A DNA stretch of 7,387 bases from positions 1 to 7,387 of the forward strand of contig CAZVON010000037.1 in NCBI GenBank assembly GCA_964628435.1, read 5' to 3'. Positions 1 through 5,009 of this stretch are shown here, in pieces. This DNA is from CAZVON01 sp964628435. GTDB taxonomy: Bacteria > Patescibacteriota > Microgenomatia > Levybacterales > UBA12049. The position numbers and the translations under genes were made by a program. Numbering within the stretch: the first letter of the stretch is position 1; the number at the start of each line of letters is the position of its first letter. Under the pieces are notes generated by a model. The model saw only the letters and a list, made by a program, of their open reading frames with translations, was not told the DNA's origin and made no database searches.

Positions 1-87
1 ACGTCTACTTCGTTTTTCCGCAACAACAAGACGAAATCTTCTTTCGCCCTTCTTTCCCATGCGTGCTAATCGAATCACTAAAGACAT
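1..87 (-). CDS. rpsP: Ribosomal protein bS16, N-terminal fragment (runs off left edge)
   Basis: The first 29 codons of a gene begin at the ATG at 87-85 and run out of the window at base 1. The visible residues start MSLVIRLARMGKKGERRFRL and continue VVAEKRSRR. This matches the opening of bS16 (family pattern M-x-x-x-IRL-x-RMGKK...-x-R-x-VVA-x-x-R-x-x-R), a small-subunit protein that binds 16S rRNA during 30S assembly; family members are usually about 75-90 residues. The gene lies 19 nt after the rnc stop. No Shine-Dalgarno sequence precedes the ATG, only a poly-A run, but a promoter-like sequence ends 10 nt upstream (separate entry). Identification is firm despite the short length, because basic and hydrophobic positions match in order. 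The C-terminal part cannot be assessed. Confidence 0.9.
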   Translation of the reverse strand, partial: MSLVIRLARMGKKGERRFRLVVAEKRSRR

Positions 88-126
88 ACGTTTTTTTATT
101 TTACCATTATTTGTCTTTTCTTACAA
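88..126 (-). promoter_or_regulatory. Putative promoter of rpsP with extended -10, near-leaderless start
   Basis: On the minus strand, TTGTAA (126-121; 4/6 to the sigma70 -35) is followed after 17 nt by TAAAAT (103-98; 5/6 to the -10). TGG directly precedes the -10, giving the TGn extended form (106-104). The usual start distance puts +1 near base 91, leaving about 4 nt before the ATG at 87. The -35 lies inside the 3' end of rnc. No Shine-Dalgarno is present. The bases are seen directly; promoter activity is inferred. Confidence 0.45.
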
Positions 127-796
127 GAGATCCATCCGAAAGGTGTTCAAGTGCTTGTTTGGCGGCATTCTCTTCTGCTTCCTGTTTTGACTTTCCTATC
201 CCTGTTCCAAGCAGAACGTCGTTCTCGCCGTACACGCCAATGGTAAATATCTTAGCATGGGGCGGGCCCTCTTCTTCGATAACTTTATACACGGGTGATT
301 TTTGTTTAAATGCTTGGAGTTGTTCCTGCAAAAGACTTTTAGGGTCTTTGAGCGTCCGTTTTTTAATCAGAGGCTGTGCGAGCGGTAATAAAACATCGCC
401 TAAGAACGCTTGCACTGCCGGTAATCCCTGATATAAAAAAAGTGCTCCAATAAACGATTCAAAACAATTTGCCAAAAGAGATTCATTTTCCCGCCCCCGT
501 GATTCTTCTTCTCCTTTTGAGAGCTTGAGAAAAACCCCAAAATCAAGGTCTTTGGCAAGGGCTGCAAGACTTTTTGTATTGACTAAAAGAGACCGAAGAT
601 TAGTAAGAGTACCTTCTTTAAACTCTGGGAAGGTTTTATATAAGTATTGCGATACGACGAAGGAAAGAATACTGTCTCCTAAAAATTCAAGTCGCTCGTT
701 ACTTTCGATTTTGTCTTTCGTTTCGTTTAAATACGAACGATGAATAAATGCTAATTCAAATAATTTTTGATTATTAAACTTTGGTAGTTGTTTCAT
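107..796 (-). CDS. rnc: Ribonuclease III
   Basis: A 229-residue double-strand-specific endoribonuclease, near the usual family length (E. coli 226). It is expected to process rRNA precursors and structured mRNAs in the cytoplasm as a homodimer. The signature NERLEFLGDS lies at residues 33-42, giving metal-site residues E37 and D41 (E. coli E41 and D45). The second acidic cluster, ANCFESFIGA at 109-118, keeps E113 (E. coli E117) but has N110 where E. coli has D114; the 69-residue spacing from D41 fits exactly. A double-stranded-RNA-binding domain covers about 151-219, with GIGKSKQEAEENAAKQAL as its conserved C-terminal helix. The ATG at 796 is followed directly by the family N-terminus. The gene lies between nusB and rpsP, and an assembly gap sits 10 nt upstream, so the ribosome-binding site cannot be seen. 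The N110 substitution may tune metal use and need not abolish activity. Confidence 0.95.
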   Translation of the reverse strand: MKQLPKFNNQKLFELAFIHRSYLNETKDKIESNERLEFLGDSILSFVVSQYLYKTFPEFKEGTLTNLRSLLVNTKSLAALAKDLDFGVFLKLSKGEEESRGRENESLLANCFESFIGALFLYQGLPAVQAFLGDVLLPLAQPLIKKRTLKDPKSLLQEQLQAFKQKSPVYKVIEEEGPPHAKIFTIGVYGENDVLLGTGIGKSKQEAEENAAKQALEHLSDGSLVRKDK

Positions 797-1098
797 ATAC
801 TATCAGNNNNNNNNNNTTTTGCAAGTTCTATTGCTTCATCGATAATAACTTTTGGCGGTTCTTTTTTAATAATAGTGAGCTCGTATACCGCGAGTCTTAA
901 AATAGCAAGATCAATCCTGTTGATTTTAGCAATTGGAAACTCAGGTGCGGCTTTTTCAATTTCTTGATCAATAACTTTAAAATAAGTAATAATCTGTTTG
1001 GCATCGTTACTAATTGGTTGGTGGTGGAATTGAATTTTAAAAAGTTCTTCAATGAGCATTTGTCTCTTTTTATGTCGTGGATCAAGAGGAGTCTTCAT
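793..1098 (-). CDS. nusB: Transcription antitermination factor NusB (C-terminus lost in assembly gap)
   Basis: The reliable part is 1098-817, 94 residues starting MKTPLDPRHKKRQMLIEELF. NusB is an all-helical RNA-binding protein that pairs with NusE (S10) on boxA and supports rRNA antitermination. The core signature INRIDLAILRLAVYEL (residues 59-74) and EPPKVIIDEAIELAK (80-94) are diagnostic. The N-terminal half is shorter than in E. coli, where ELAK falls near residue 109, as is common in reduced lineages. I chose the ATG at 1098 because AGGGG (1109-1105) lies 6 nt upstream and the MKTPLDPRH start looks like CPR homologues; extending to 1227 would overlap rpmF with nonsense. After the ten Ns, one frame reads x-Asp-Ser-Ile then TGA at 795-793, overlapping the rnc start as ATGA. 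That end is possible but unproven, because the gap length is unknown. nusB follows rpmF by 29 nt. Confidence 0.88.
   Translation of the reverse strand: MKTPLDPRHKKRQMLIEELFKIQFHHQPISNDAKQIITYFKVIDQEIEKAAPEFPIAKINRIDLAILRLAVYELTIIKKEPPKVIIDEAIELAKXXXXDSI
807..816. other. Assembly gap (10 N)
   Basis: Ten consecutive Ns interrupt the 3' end of nusB, 10 nt before the rnc start. NusB normally continues past ELAK with a glycine-containing turn and an FVNGVL-like helix, roughly 15-30 more residues. Those are absent, so the run is probably a fixed-length placeholder for a longer unsequenced piece. The hidden bases hold the NusB C-terminus and probably the rnc ribosome-binding site. Confidence 0.95.
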
Positions 1099-1109
1099 AA
1101 ATATCCCCT
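1099..1109 (-). promoter_or_regulatory. Shine-Dalgarno of nusB
   Basis: AGGGG at 1109-1105 sits 6 nt before the ATG at 1098. It decides the nusB start against the longer reading that opens at 1227 inside rpmF. It also shows that this organism does use Shine-Dalgarno initiation for a gene inside an operon, unlike four first-position genes in the window. Confidence 0.7.
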
Positions 1110-1127
1110 GAGAATCTTTTTTACACT

Positions 1128-1316
1128 TTATTTTTCTTTCTTCAGTGTTAGTATTTGTCGCCCGTCGTAGTAGCCACAAGAAGAACATACCATGTGGGGA
1201 AGAGTTACATTTTTGCAATTTGTGCATAAAATTGTTTTAGGCAAAAAAAGCTTAATATGTGCTCTTCTTTTGCCTTGTCGTTGTCTTGAATGTCTCTTTT
1301 TTGGCTCTTGCGGCAT
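1128..1316 (-). CDS. rpmF: Ribosomal protein bL32
   Basis: A 62-residue large-subunit ribosomal protein. The basic N-terminus MPQEPKKRHSRQRQGKRRAH matches the family's rRNA-contacting extension. It is followed by a four-cysteine zinc ribbon, CTNC at residues 31-34 and CSSCGYY at 44-50, with the typical PHxVC approach. All four zinc ligands (C31, C34, C44, C47) are present, so this is the zinc-binding form rather than the Cys-free paralogue some bacteria make under zinc limitation. It is the first gene of a cluster with nusB, rnc and rpsP. No Shine-Dalgarno lies at normal distance before the ATG; AGGAAAG is about 22 nt away, too far. A promoter ends 9 nt before the start codon (separate entry). 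Confidence 0.95.
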   Translation of the reverse strand: MPQEPKKRHSRQRQGKRRAHIKLFLPKTILCTNCKNVTLPHMVCSSCGYYDGRQILTLKKEK

Positions 1317-1354
1317 ATACGCACTATTGTACTTGATTCTTTCCTTCTTCGCAA
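1317..1354 (-). promoter_or_regulatory. Putative promoter of rpmF, near-leaderless
   Basis: TTGCGA (1354-1349; 4/6 to -35) and TACAAT (1331-1326; 5/6 to -10) are separated by exactly 17 nt on the minus strand. The predicted +1 is near base 1319, about 3 nt before the ATG at 1316, leaving almost no 5' untranslated region and no room for a Shine-Dalgarno. It lies in the 103-nt gap between recG and rpmF, where a new transcription unit would be expected to start. Confidence 0.5.
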
Positions 1355-1419
1355 GTGTTTACGGTTCATCCCAAAGTTTACACCCCGAAGATGTGTTAGG
1401 ATTTAACGAAAGGATTTAG

Positions 1420-3549
1420 CTAGTCAGGAGATATGTTTTCAGTTTTGGTGGCTTCTAGTTTTTGGATAAGAGCTGGAAATTCAGAAAGCCGTGGGAGTAT
1501 TTTTTGTGCTTCTACGCGCGCCTTATGAATAAGAACTATGTTAGATAAATCCGCAATTTTTAGCTTGAAACGACCATGTTGCATGGTGCCGTAAACATCT
1601 CCTGCTCCGCGAAGTTTAAGGTCAAGTTCCGCGAGTTCTGCGCCATTATGGAGGGTTTCCATCGCTTTAAGCCGTGAGATTGTTTCCTCATTTTTAGAAT
1701 CTGTAAAGAGCAAACAATATGATTGTTTATTACCTCTTCCTACTCGACCACGCATTTGATGTAACTGAGAAAGACCAAATCGTTCTGCTGCTTCAATAAC
1801 AATAATGGTGGCGTTTGGAATGTCTATGCCAACCTCTACGACAGGAGTTGCTACCAAAATATCAATTTTTTTTTCTTTAAAATCTTTAAGTACCTGGTCT
1901 TTTTCTTTAGTTTTTAGCTTGCCGTGGAGTAATCCAAGCTGAAAACTATGGAAAACATTTTTTTGTAAAAATTCAAATTCTTTTACTGCTGCTTTTACTG
2001 ATTTAACGTTGTCTCCTTGCCTGACGGCTCGCCTCGCGGCGAAGCGAGCAGGCAGGGATTCTTCGATAAATGGACAGATAATGAATGCTTGTGATCTGTT
2101 TGTGTGAATCTCTCTTTTTATCCAATCATATGCACCATTTCGTTTGTATGGTGGAACCAGCCAGGTTTTTATGAGCTTTCGCCCTTTTGGCAGTTCTGTG
2201 AGAATAGTAAGATCTAAATCTCCATAAAGTGTAAGTGCTACTGTACGTGGAATAGGTGTTGCTGTCATGGTTAAAACATGAGGGTTGTGGCCTTTTTGTC
2301 GAATGATTCCTCTTTGCTCTACCCCAAATCGCTGTTGTTCGTCAATTACTATGAAACCAAGTTTGTCGAACTGCACATGTTCTGACAAAACAGCGTGGGT
2401 ACCAATGAGAATGTCAAATTTCCATTTTTTTTGTTTATTGGTATTTACTTGGTATTTGGAATTTGGTATTTGGAATTTTTTACTTCCGGTCGCTAAATGT
2501 ATCTTAACTCCAATAGGAGAAAGCAGATCGAAAATCGTTTTGTAGTGTTGTTGCGCGAGTATTTCAGTTGGCGCCATCATGACTGCTTGGTATCCATTTA
2601 GAAATGCTAGATACATAGAAATTGCAGCAACTATAGTTTTTCCGCTTCCAACATCGCCTTCTAATAGTCTGTTCATTGATTGAGGGGACGACACATCGCG
2701 AAAAATATCTTCCAAAGCTTTTTGTTGTGAAGTAGTAAGAGTAAATGGCAACTGACGTATAAATTCGTTAACAGTATCTTTAAACTCTTGTACACGCAAT
2801 GTAATGCTTTTTGCGTGATTTTTCCATTCCTGTTTACGTTTGAGCGCATGAAGCTGAAGGAGAAAAAGTTCGTCAAATTGTAGTCTTAATCTTGCATTTT
2901 TAGCCTCTTCGATTGATTTTGGAAAATGAATTTGTTCAATTGCGGAAGCAGCCTCAATCAAATCATTGGAAGAAATAATTGAGTCAGGAAGATACTCACT
3001 GATGGTTTCTTTGTACTGTGCAAGCAGTTGAAATATTTGACGTCTGAGCCATTTAGAAGAAACTCCGTGGGTTTCTGGGTAAACAGGTACCAGCCGTGCA
3101 GTATGGATTGTTTGATATCTGTTATCGTGTTGCTCCATACTATTTGGGGAAATTAACTCGTATTCTGGAGATTCTATAATTTTTTTATGTCCAAACGATG
3201 TCACTTTTCCAGAGATAGAAAAAAAATCGTTTTTGTGAATCACTTTTGTTAAATATGGTTGGTTAAACCATACTACCTCTATCTCTCCACTGCCGTCTGT
3301 AATTACTGTTTTTTGAATTTTTTTAAATCTCTTGGTGAATTCGTTCGTAATATTTGTTATTCTTCCTTGGATAGTAACTGTTTCACCTTCTTGTACCTCT
3401 GCAATTTTTGATATCAACGAATAGTCTTCGTACCGAAACGGAAAATGGTACAGCAAATCCTCGTGGGTAACAATTGCTAGCTTCTGCAAACGAGTAGCAT
3501 ACATTTTAAGGGCTCTACTTCCCATATGAAGCGGTGTCTGTAAATTCAT
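1420..3549 (-). CDS. recG: ATP-dependent DNA helicase RecG, with two repeat-like in-frame segments
   Basis: A 709-residue superfamily 2 helicase (E. coli 693) that regresses stalled forks and processes branched DNA. The N-terminal wedge/OB part is recognisable from DLLYHFPFRYED (31-42) and VTIQGRITNI (58-67). Helicase motifs follow in order: TTSQQKAL (272-279), Walker A GDVGSGKT (298-305), APTEILAQQH (326-335), motif II DEQQ (403-406; usually DEQH), TATPIPRT (429-436), ATPVVEVGIDIPNAT (567-581) and QLHQMRGRVGRG (595-606). The C-terminal LRGAGDVYGTMQHG (646-659) is a variant of the usual LRGPGE-x-x-GTRQSG. Two surface stretches look derived from repeat DNA: about K358-N371, and about L499-G512. 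Both keep the frame and sit between motifs, so the enzyme is probably functional. The stop is TAG. The start ATG at 3549 has no Shine-Dalgarno but an extended -10 lies 6 nt upstream. Confidence 0.95.
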   Translation of the reverse strand: MNLQTPLHMGSRALKMYATRLQKLAIVTHEDLLYHFPFRYEDYSLISKIAEVQEGETVTIQGRITNITNEFTKRFKKIQKTVITDGSGEIEVVWFNQPYLTKVIHKNDFFSISGKVTSFGHKKIIESPEYELISPNSMEQHDNRYQTIHTARLVPVYPETHGVSSKWLRRQIFQLLAQYKETISEYLPDSIISSNDLIEAASAIEQIHFPKSIEEAKNARLRLQFDELFLLQLHALKRKQEWKNHAKSITLRVQEFKDTVNEFIRQLPFTLTTSQQKALEDIFRDVSSPQSMNRLLEGDVGSGKTIVAAISMYLAFLNGYQAVMMAPTEILAQQHYKTIFDLLSPIGVKIHLATGSKKFQIPNSKYQVNTNKQKKWKFDILIGTHAVLSEHVQFDKLGFIVIDEQQRFGVEQRGIIRQKGHNPHVLTMTATPIPRTVALTLYGDLDLTILTELPKGRKLIKTWLVPPYKRNGAYDWIKREIHTNRSQAFIICPFIEESLPARFAARRAVRQGDNVKSVKAAVKEFEFLQKNVFHSFQLGLLHGKLKTKEKDQVLKDFKEKKIDILVATPVVEVGIDIPNATIIVIEAAERFGLSQLHQMRGRVGRGNKQSYCLLFTDSKNEETISRLKAMETLHNGAELAELDLKLRGAGDVYGTMQHGRFKLKIADLSNIVLIHKARVEAQKILPRLSEFPALIQKLEATKTENISPD
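2015..2056. repeat. 42-bp GC-rich imperfect palindrome inside recG
   Basis: The inner arms 2028-2037 (ctcgcctcgc) and 2039-2048 (gcgaagcgag) pair at 9 of 10 positions, with one G.T wobble, around base 2038. The outer arms 2015-2023 (ccttgcctg) and 2049-2056 (caggcagg) pair with one bulged T; a 4-nt acgg bulge (2024-2027) separates the left arms. The element is far richer in G+C than surrounding recG. It is 42 nt, a multiple of three, and reads LPARFAARRAVRQG in RecG, a segment without counterpart between CPFIEES and LGLLHG in typical RecG. It resembles interspersed palindromic elements that enter genes in frame, as described for Rickettsia; no second copy is in this window. Confidence 0.7.
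2438..2476. repeat. 7-bp-period tandem repeat (TTGGWAT) inside recG
   Basis: Four perfect contiguous units, ttggtat-ttggaat-ttggtat-ttggaat, fill 2449-2476, a 14-bp unit twice. A fifth unit ttggtat lies at 2438-2444, separated by ttac. Because 7 is not a multiple of 3, the repeat cycles through all frames; in recG it gives FQIPNSKYQVNT (359-370). It sits between motif Ia and motif II, where RecG usually has a charged helix, so it appears to have replaced or expanded that loop. Similar TTGGAATTTGG-type repeats are, from memory, common in CPR genomes; that was not checked. Confidence 0.75.
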
Positions 3550-3564
3550 ACGAGGATTGTATCA
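3550..3564 (-). promoter_or_regulatory. Putative leaderless promoter of recG (extended -10)
   Basis: TACAAT (3561-3556; 5/6 to -10) is preceded by TGA (3564-3562), giving an extended TGn -10. Six nucleotides (CCTCGT) separate it from the ATG, so the predicted +1 is the A of the start codon at 3549. No convincing -35 is present; a T-rich tract lies upstream. The TGA is also the stop codon of the small membrane protein gene. Activity is inferred. Confidence 0.45.
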
Positions 3565-3660
3565 AAAAAACAACGGAATAAACGAAGTGGCAATGAGTGC
3601 GATAACGGAGATAAGAACGATTATTTTCCAGATCCAACTGTGTTTACGAAACATGTCCAT
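3562..3660 (-). CDS. Small single-pass membrane protein, 32 residues, unknown function
   Basis: An ATG at 3660 opens a 32-codon reading frame ending in TGA at 3564-3562, between purD and recG. It begins MDMFRKHSWIWKIIV and ends SFIPLFF. Residues 1-9 are polar with R5, K6 and H7; residues 10-32 are almost entirely hydrophobic apart from K12, as in a single transmembrane segment or uncleaved signal anchor with the N-terminus inside. There is no signal-peptidase-like end, since the hydrophobic run continues to the stop. An alternative start is the ATG at 3654. The gene starts 24 nt after purD and ends 12 nt before recG. An extended -10 lies exactly 6 nt before its ATG, supporting a real transcript start. 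I do not recognise a family. Chance is possible for so short a frame, but the basic N-terminus, membrane segment and promoter position agree. Confidence 0.55.
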   Translation of the reverse strand: MDMFRKHSWIWKIIVLISVIALIATSFIPLFF

Positions 3661-3675
3661 ATCTACATCATACCA
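3661..3675 (-). promoter_or_regulatory. Putative leaderless promoter of the 32-residue membrane protein gene
   Basis: TATGAT (3672-3667; 5/6 to -10), preceded by TGG (3675-3673), forms an extended TGn -10. It ends 6 nt before the ATG at 3660, placing the predicted +1 on the start codon itself. No Shine-Dalgarno and no good -35 at 16-18 nt were found. It lies just after the purD stop and could also drive recG. Confidence 0.42.
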
Positions 3676-3684
3676 CAAAGGATA

Positions 3685-5007
3685 TTAGGATGCGATATAT
3701 AGTCGTTCAACATCTCTCCATCCGATGTCGGTTCGGTAGTGAAGATTGTTGCCTTTTACATATATGATTGACAACGCTTCATATGCTCTACGTCGGGCCT
3801 CAATAACGTTTTTTCCTTCTCCAACAATATGGAATAATCTTCCTTCTGAAACAGTATGTTTTTTATTTTCGACGAAAACCCGTGTGCCATATACTTTGAT
3901 GGTGTTTAATTTTAAAACTTTTTCCAAACCAAATAACCTTCGTTTTACTTTTTGGGCATTTTCTCCTGGTTTTAGCGCAGCAGTAACCGCAACTCGCGCT
4001 TTGTTATCGATTATAATTTTTGCCGTTTCTAGCGTACCTTTCGCAACAGCCATTCCTATTTCGAATAAGTCACTTTTTATTCCTGGAATCAATACCTCAG
4101 CTTCCGGATCTCCCCAGCGCGCGTTATATTCTATAACATACACTTTATCTGTGTTGTTTTCTTTAGCGACTATTCCTCCAAGATATACTATGCCTTTAAA
4201 TACTCTTTTTTCTTTCGTAAGTCCACGAAGTGTCTGTTCAATTATTTTTTCTGCCTGTTTTCTAACAAAACTGGTTACTACAAGAGGTGGAGTACTGCAA
4301 CCCATTCCTCCGGTATTATCTCCAAGGTCAAATGTATACATTCTTTTGTGGTCTTGAGCATATCCTATCATTCGTACTGTTTTGCCGTCGGTAATCGCAA
4401 ATGCTGAAAATTCCTCGCCTTGCAACCATTGTTCGAGTAAATATACTTTTCCTGCTTTTCCAAATTTTTCAAGTTCCAAAATCTTCTTGATTGCTTCCTT
4501 AGTACTGGATGCGGGGAGAGCTCCTTTGCCACCGACAAGACCTGATGCCTTTACAAACCACGATTGGTGTTTTTGTTTTTTTAAAAAATCAATGCCTGTC
4601 TGCTGCGATTTGAATATGTAAAACGTTGGATGAGGTATTTTGTATTTCCGCATAAACTGTCGTGACCAGGCCTTATCCCACTCAATTTGTCCGGCTGATT
4701 TTGTAGGGCCAATAGTTGGGATATTAAGTACATGTGTTGCGTCCCCGACCCCTGCCTCTATTGCATCTTCTTGCGCGATATCTACAAATGTCACTTTTTC
4801 TTTTTTGCAAATTTCTACTATCTTTTGGACATCCGTAGTTTTTACGTCTGGGTATGTATATACTTTTTTCTTTGTATTATGTACCATTAAATCATTACCA
4901 GGCACTGCGATAATTTTTTTTACACATTTACTTTTCCCATATGCCTCAACTAACGCAGATCCCCTTCCAGCACCATCAACAATTAAGACAATGTGATTTT
5001 GTTTCAT
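3685..5007 (-). CDS. purD: Phosphoribosylamine-glycine ligase (GAR synthetase), divergent
   Basis: A 440-residue ATP-grasp enzyme joining glycine to phosphoribosylamine with ATP, the second step of de novo purine synthesis; usual length is about 420-430. Numbered from the ATG at 5007, the N-terminal nucleotide-binding-like region has DGAGRGSAL (11-19) where the family has GSGGREHAL. The ATP-grasp part shows FVKASGLVGGKG (151-162; usually VVKADGLAAGKG), AQDHKR (217-222), NTGGMG (231-236) and EYNARWGDPEAE (293-304). The C-terminal domain ends with LHYRTDIGWR, matching the family's FYRRDIGYR. A TTG start at 5019 would add four residues and has AGGCGG 5 nt upstream, but those bases encode the conserved PurH C-terminus. 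I prefer the ATG, which aligns with the family's M-K-x-VLVIG opening. It starts 2 nt after the purH stop, so translational coupling is likely. Confidence 0.9.
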   Translation of the reverse strand: MKQNHIVLIVDGAGRGSALVEAYGKSKCVKKIIAVPGNDLMVHNTKKKVYTYPDVKTTDVQKIVEICKKEKVTFVDIAQEDAIEAGVGDATHVLNIPTIGPTKSAGQIEWDKAWSRQFMRKYKIPHPTFYIFKSQQTGIDFLKKQKHQSWFVKASGLVGGKGALPASSTKEAIKKILELEKFGKAGKVYLLEQWLQGEEFSAFAITDGKTVRMIGYAQDHKRMYTFDLGDNTGGMGCSTPPLVVTSFVRKQAEKIIEQTLRGLTKEKRVFKGIVYLGGIVAKENNTDKVYVIEYNARWGDPEAEVLIPGIKSDLFEIGMAVAKGTLETAKIIIDNKARVAVTAALKPGENAQKVKRRLFGLEKVLKLNTIKVYGTRVFVENKKHTVSEGRLFHIVGEGKNVIEARRRAYEALSIIYVKGNNLHYRTDIGWRDVERLYIAS

Positions 5008-5009
5008 AC

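Noticed and set aside
1099..1227. Extension of nusB to the ATG at 1227.
   Set aside because: It would run through the rpmF coding region in another frame, the added residues show no NusB similarity, and a proper Shine-Dalgarno precedes the ATG at 1098.
1380..1396. Possible hairpin with a TTCG loop after recG (ACAC-bulge-TC, TTCG, GGGTGT on the minus strand), considered as a recG terminator.
   Set aside because: The stem is short, bulged and contains a G.T pair, and no T-run follows it; the next bases are AAACTTTGGG.
1398..1418. Two direct copies of aggattta 13 bp apart between recG and rpmF, considered as an operator.
   Set aside because: Eight AT-rich bases repeated twice in a 103-nt gap is weak, and no symmetry or regulator gene supports it.
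2285..2545. A plus-strand open frame containing WYLEFGIWNF opposite recG.
   Set aside because: The aromatic stretch is the reverse reading of the TTGGWAT repeat, and the frame lies entirely within recG.
3549..3660. The small membrane frame is in the same reading frame as recG, separated by one TGA, which could mean a membrane-anchored RecG if TGA were recoded (as Gly in some CPR groups).
   Set aside because: No gene here has internal in-frame TGA codons at conserved glycines, RecG has a normal complete N-terminus at its own ATG, and a shared frame occurs by chance one time in three.
3746..4357. A 203-codon plus-strand open frame opposite purD.
   Set aside because: It is antisense to a well-supported purD, has no recognisable domain, and looks like a by-product of purD codon use.
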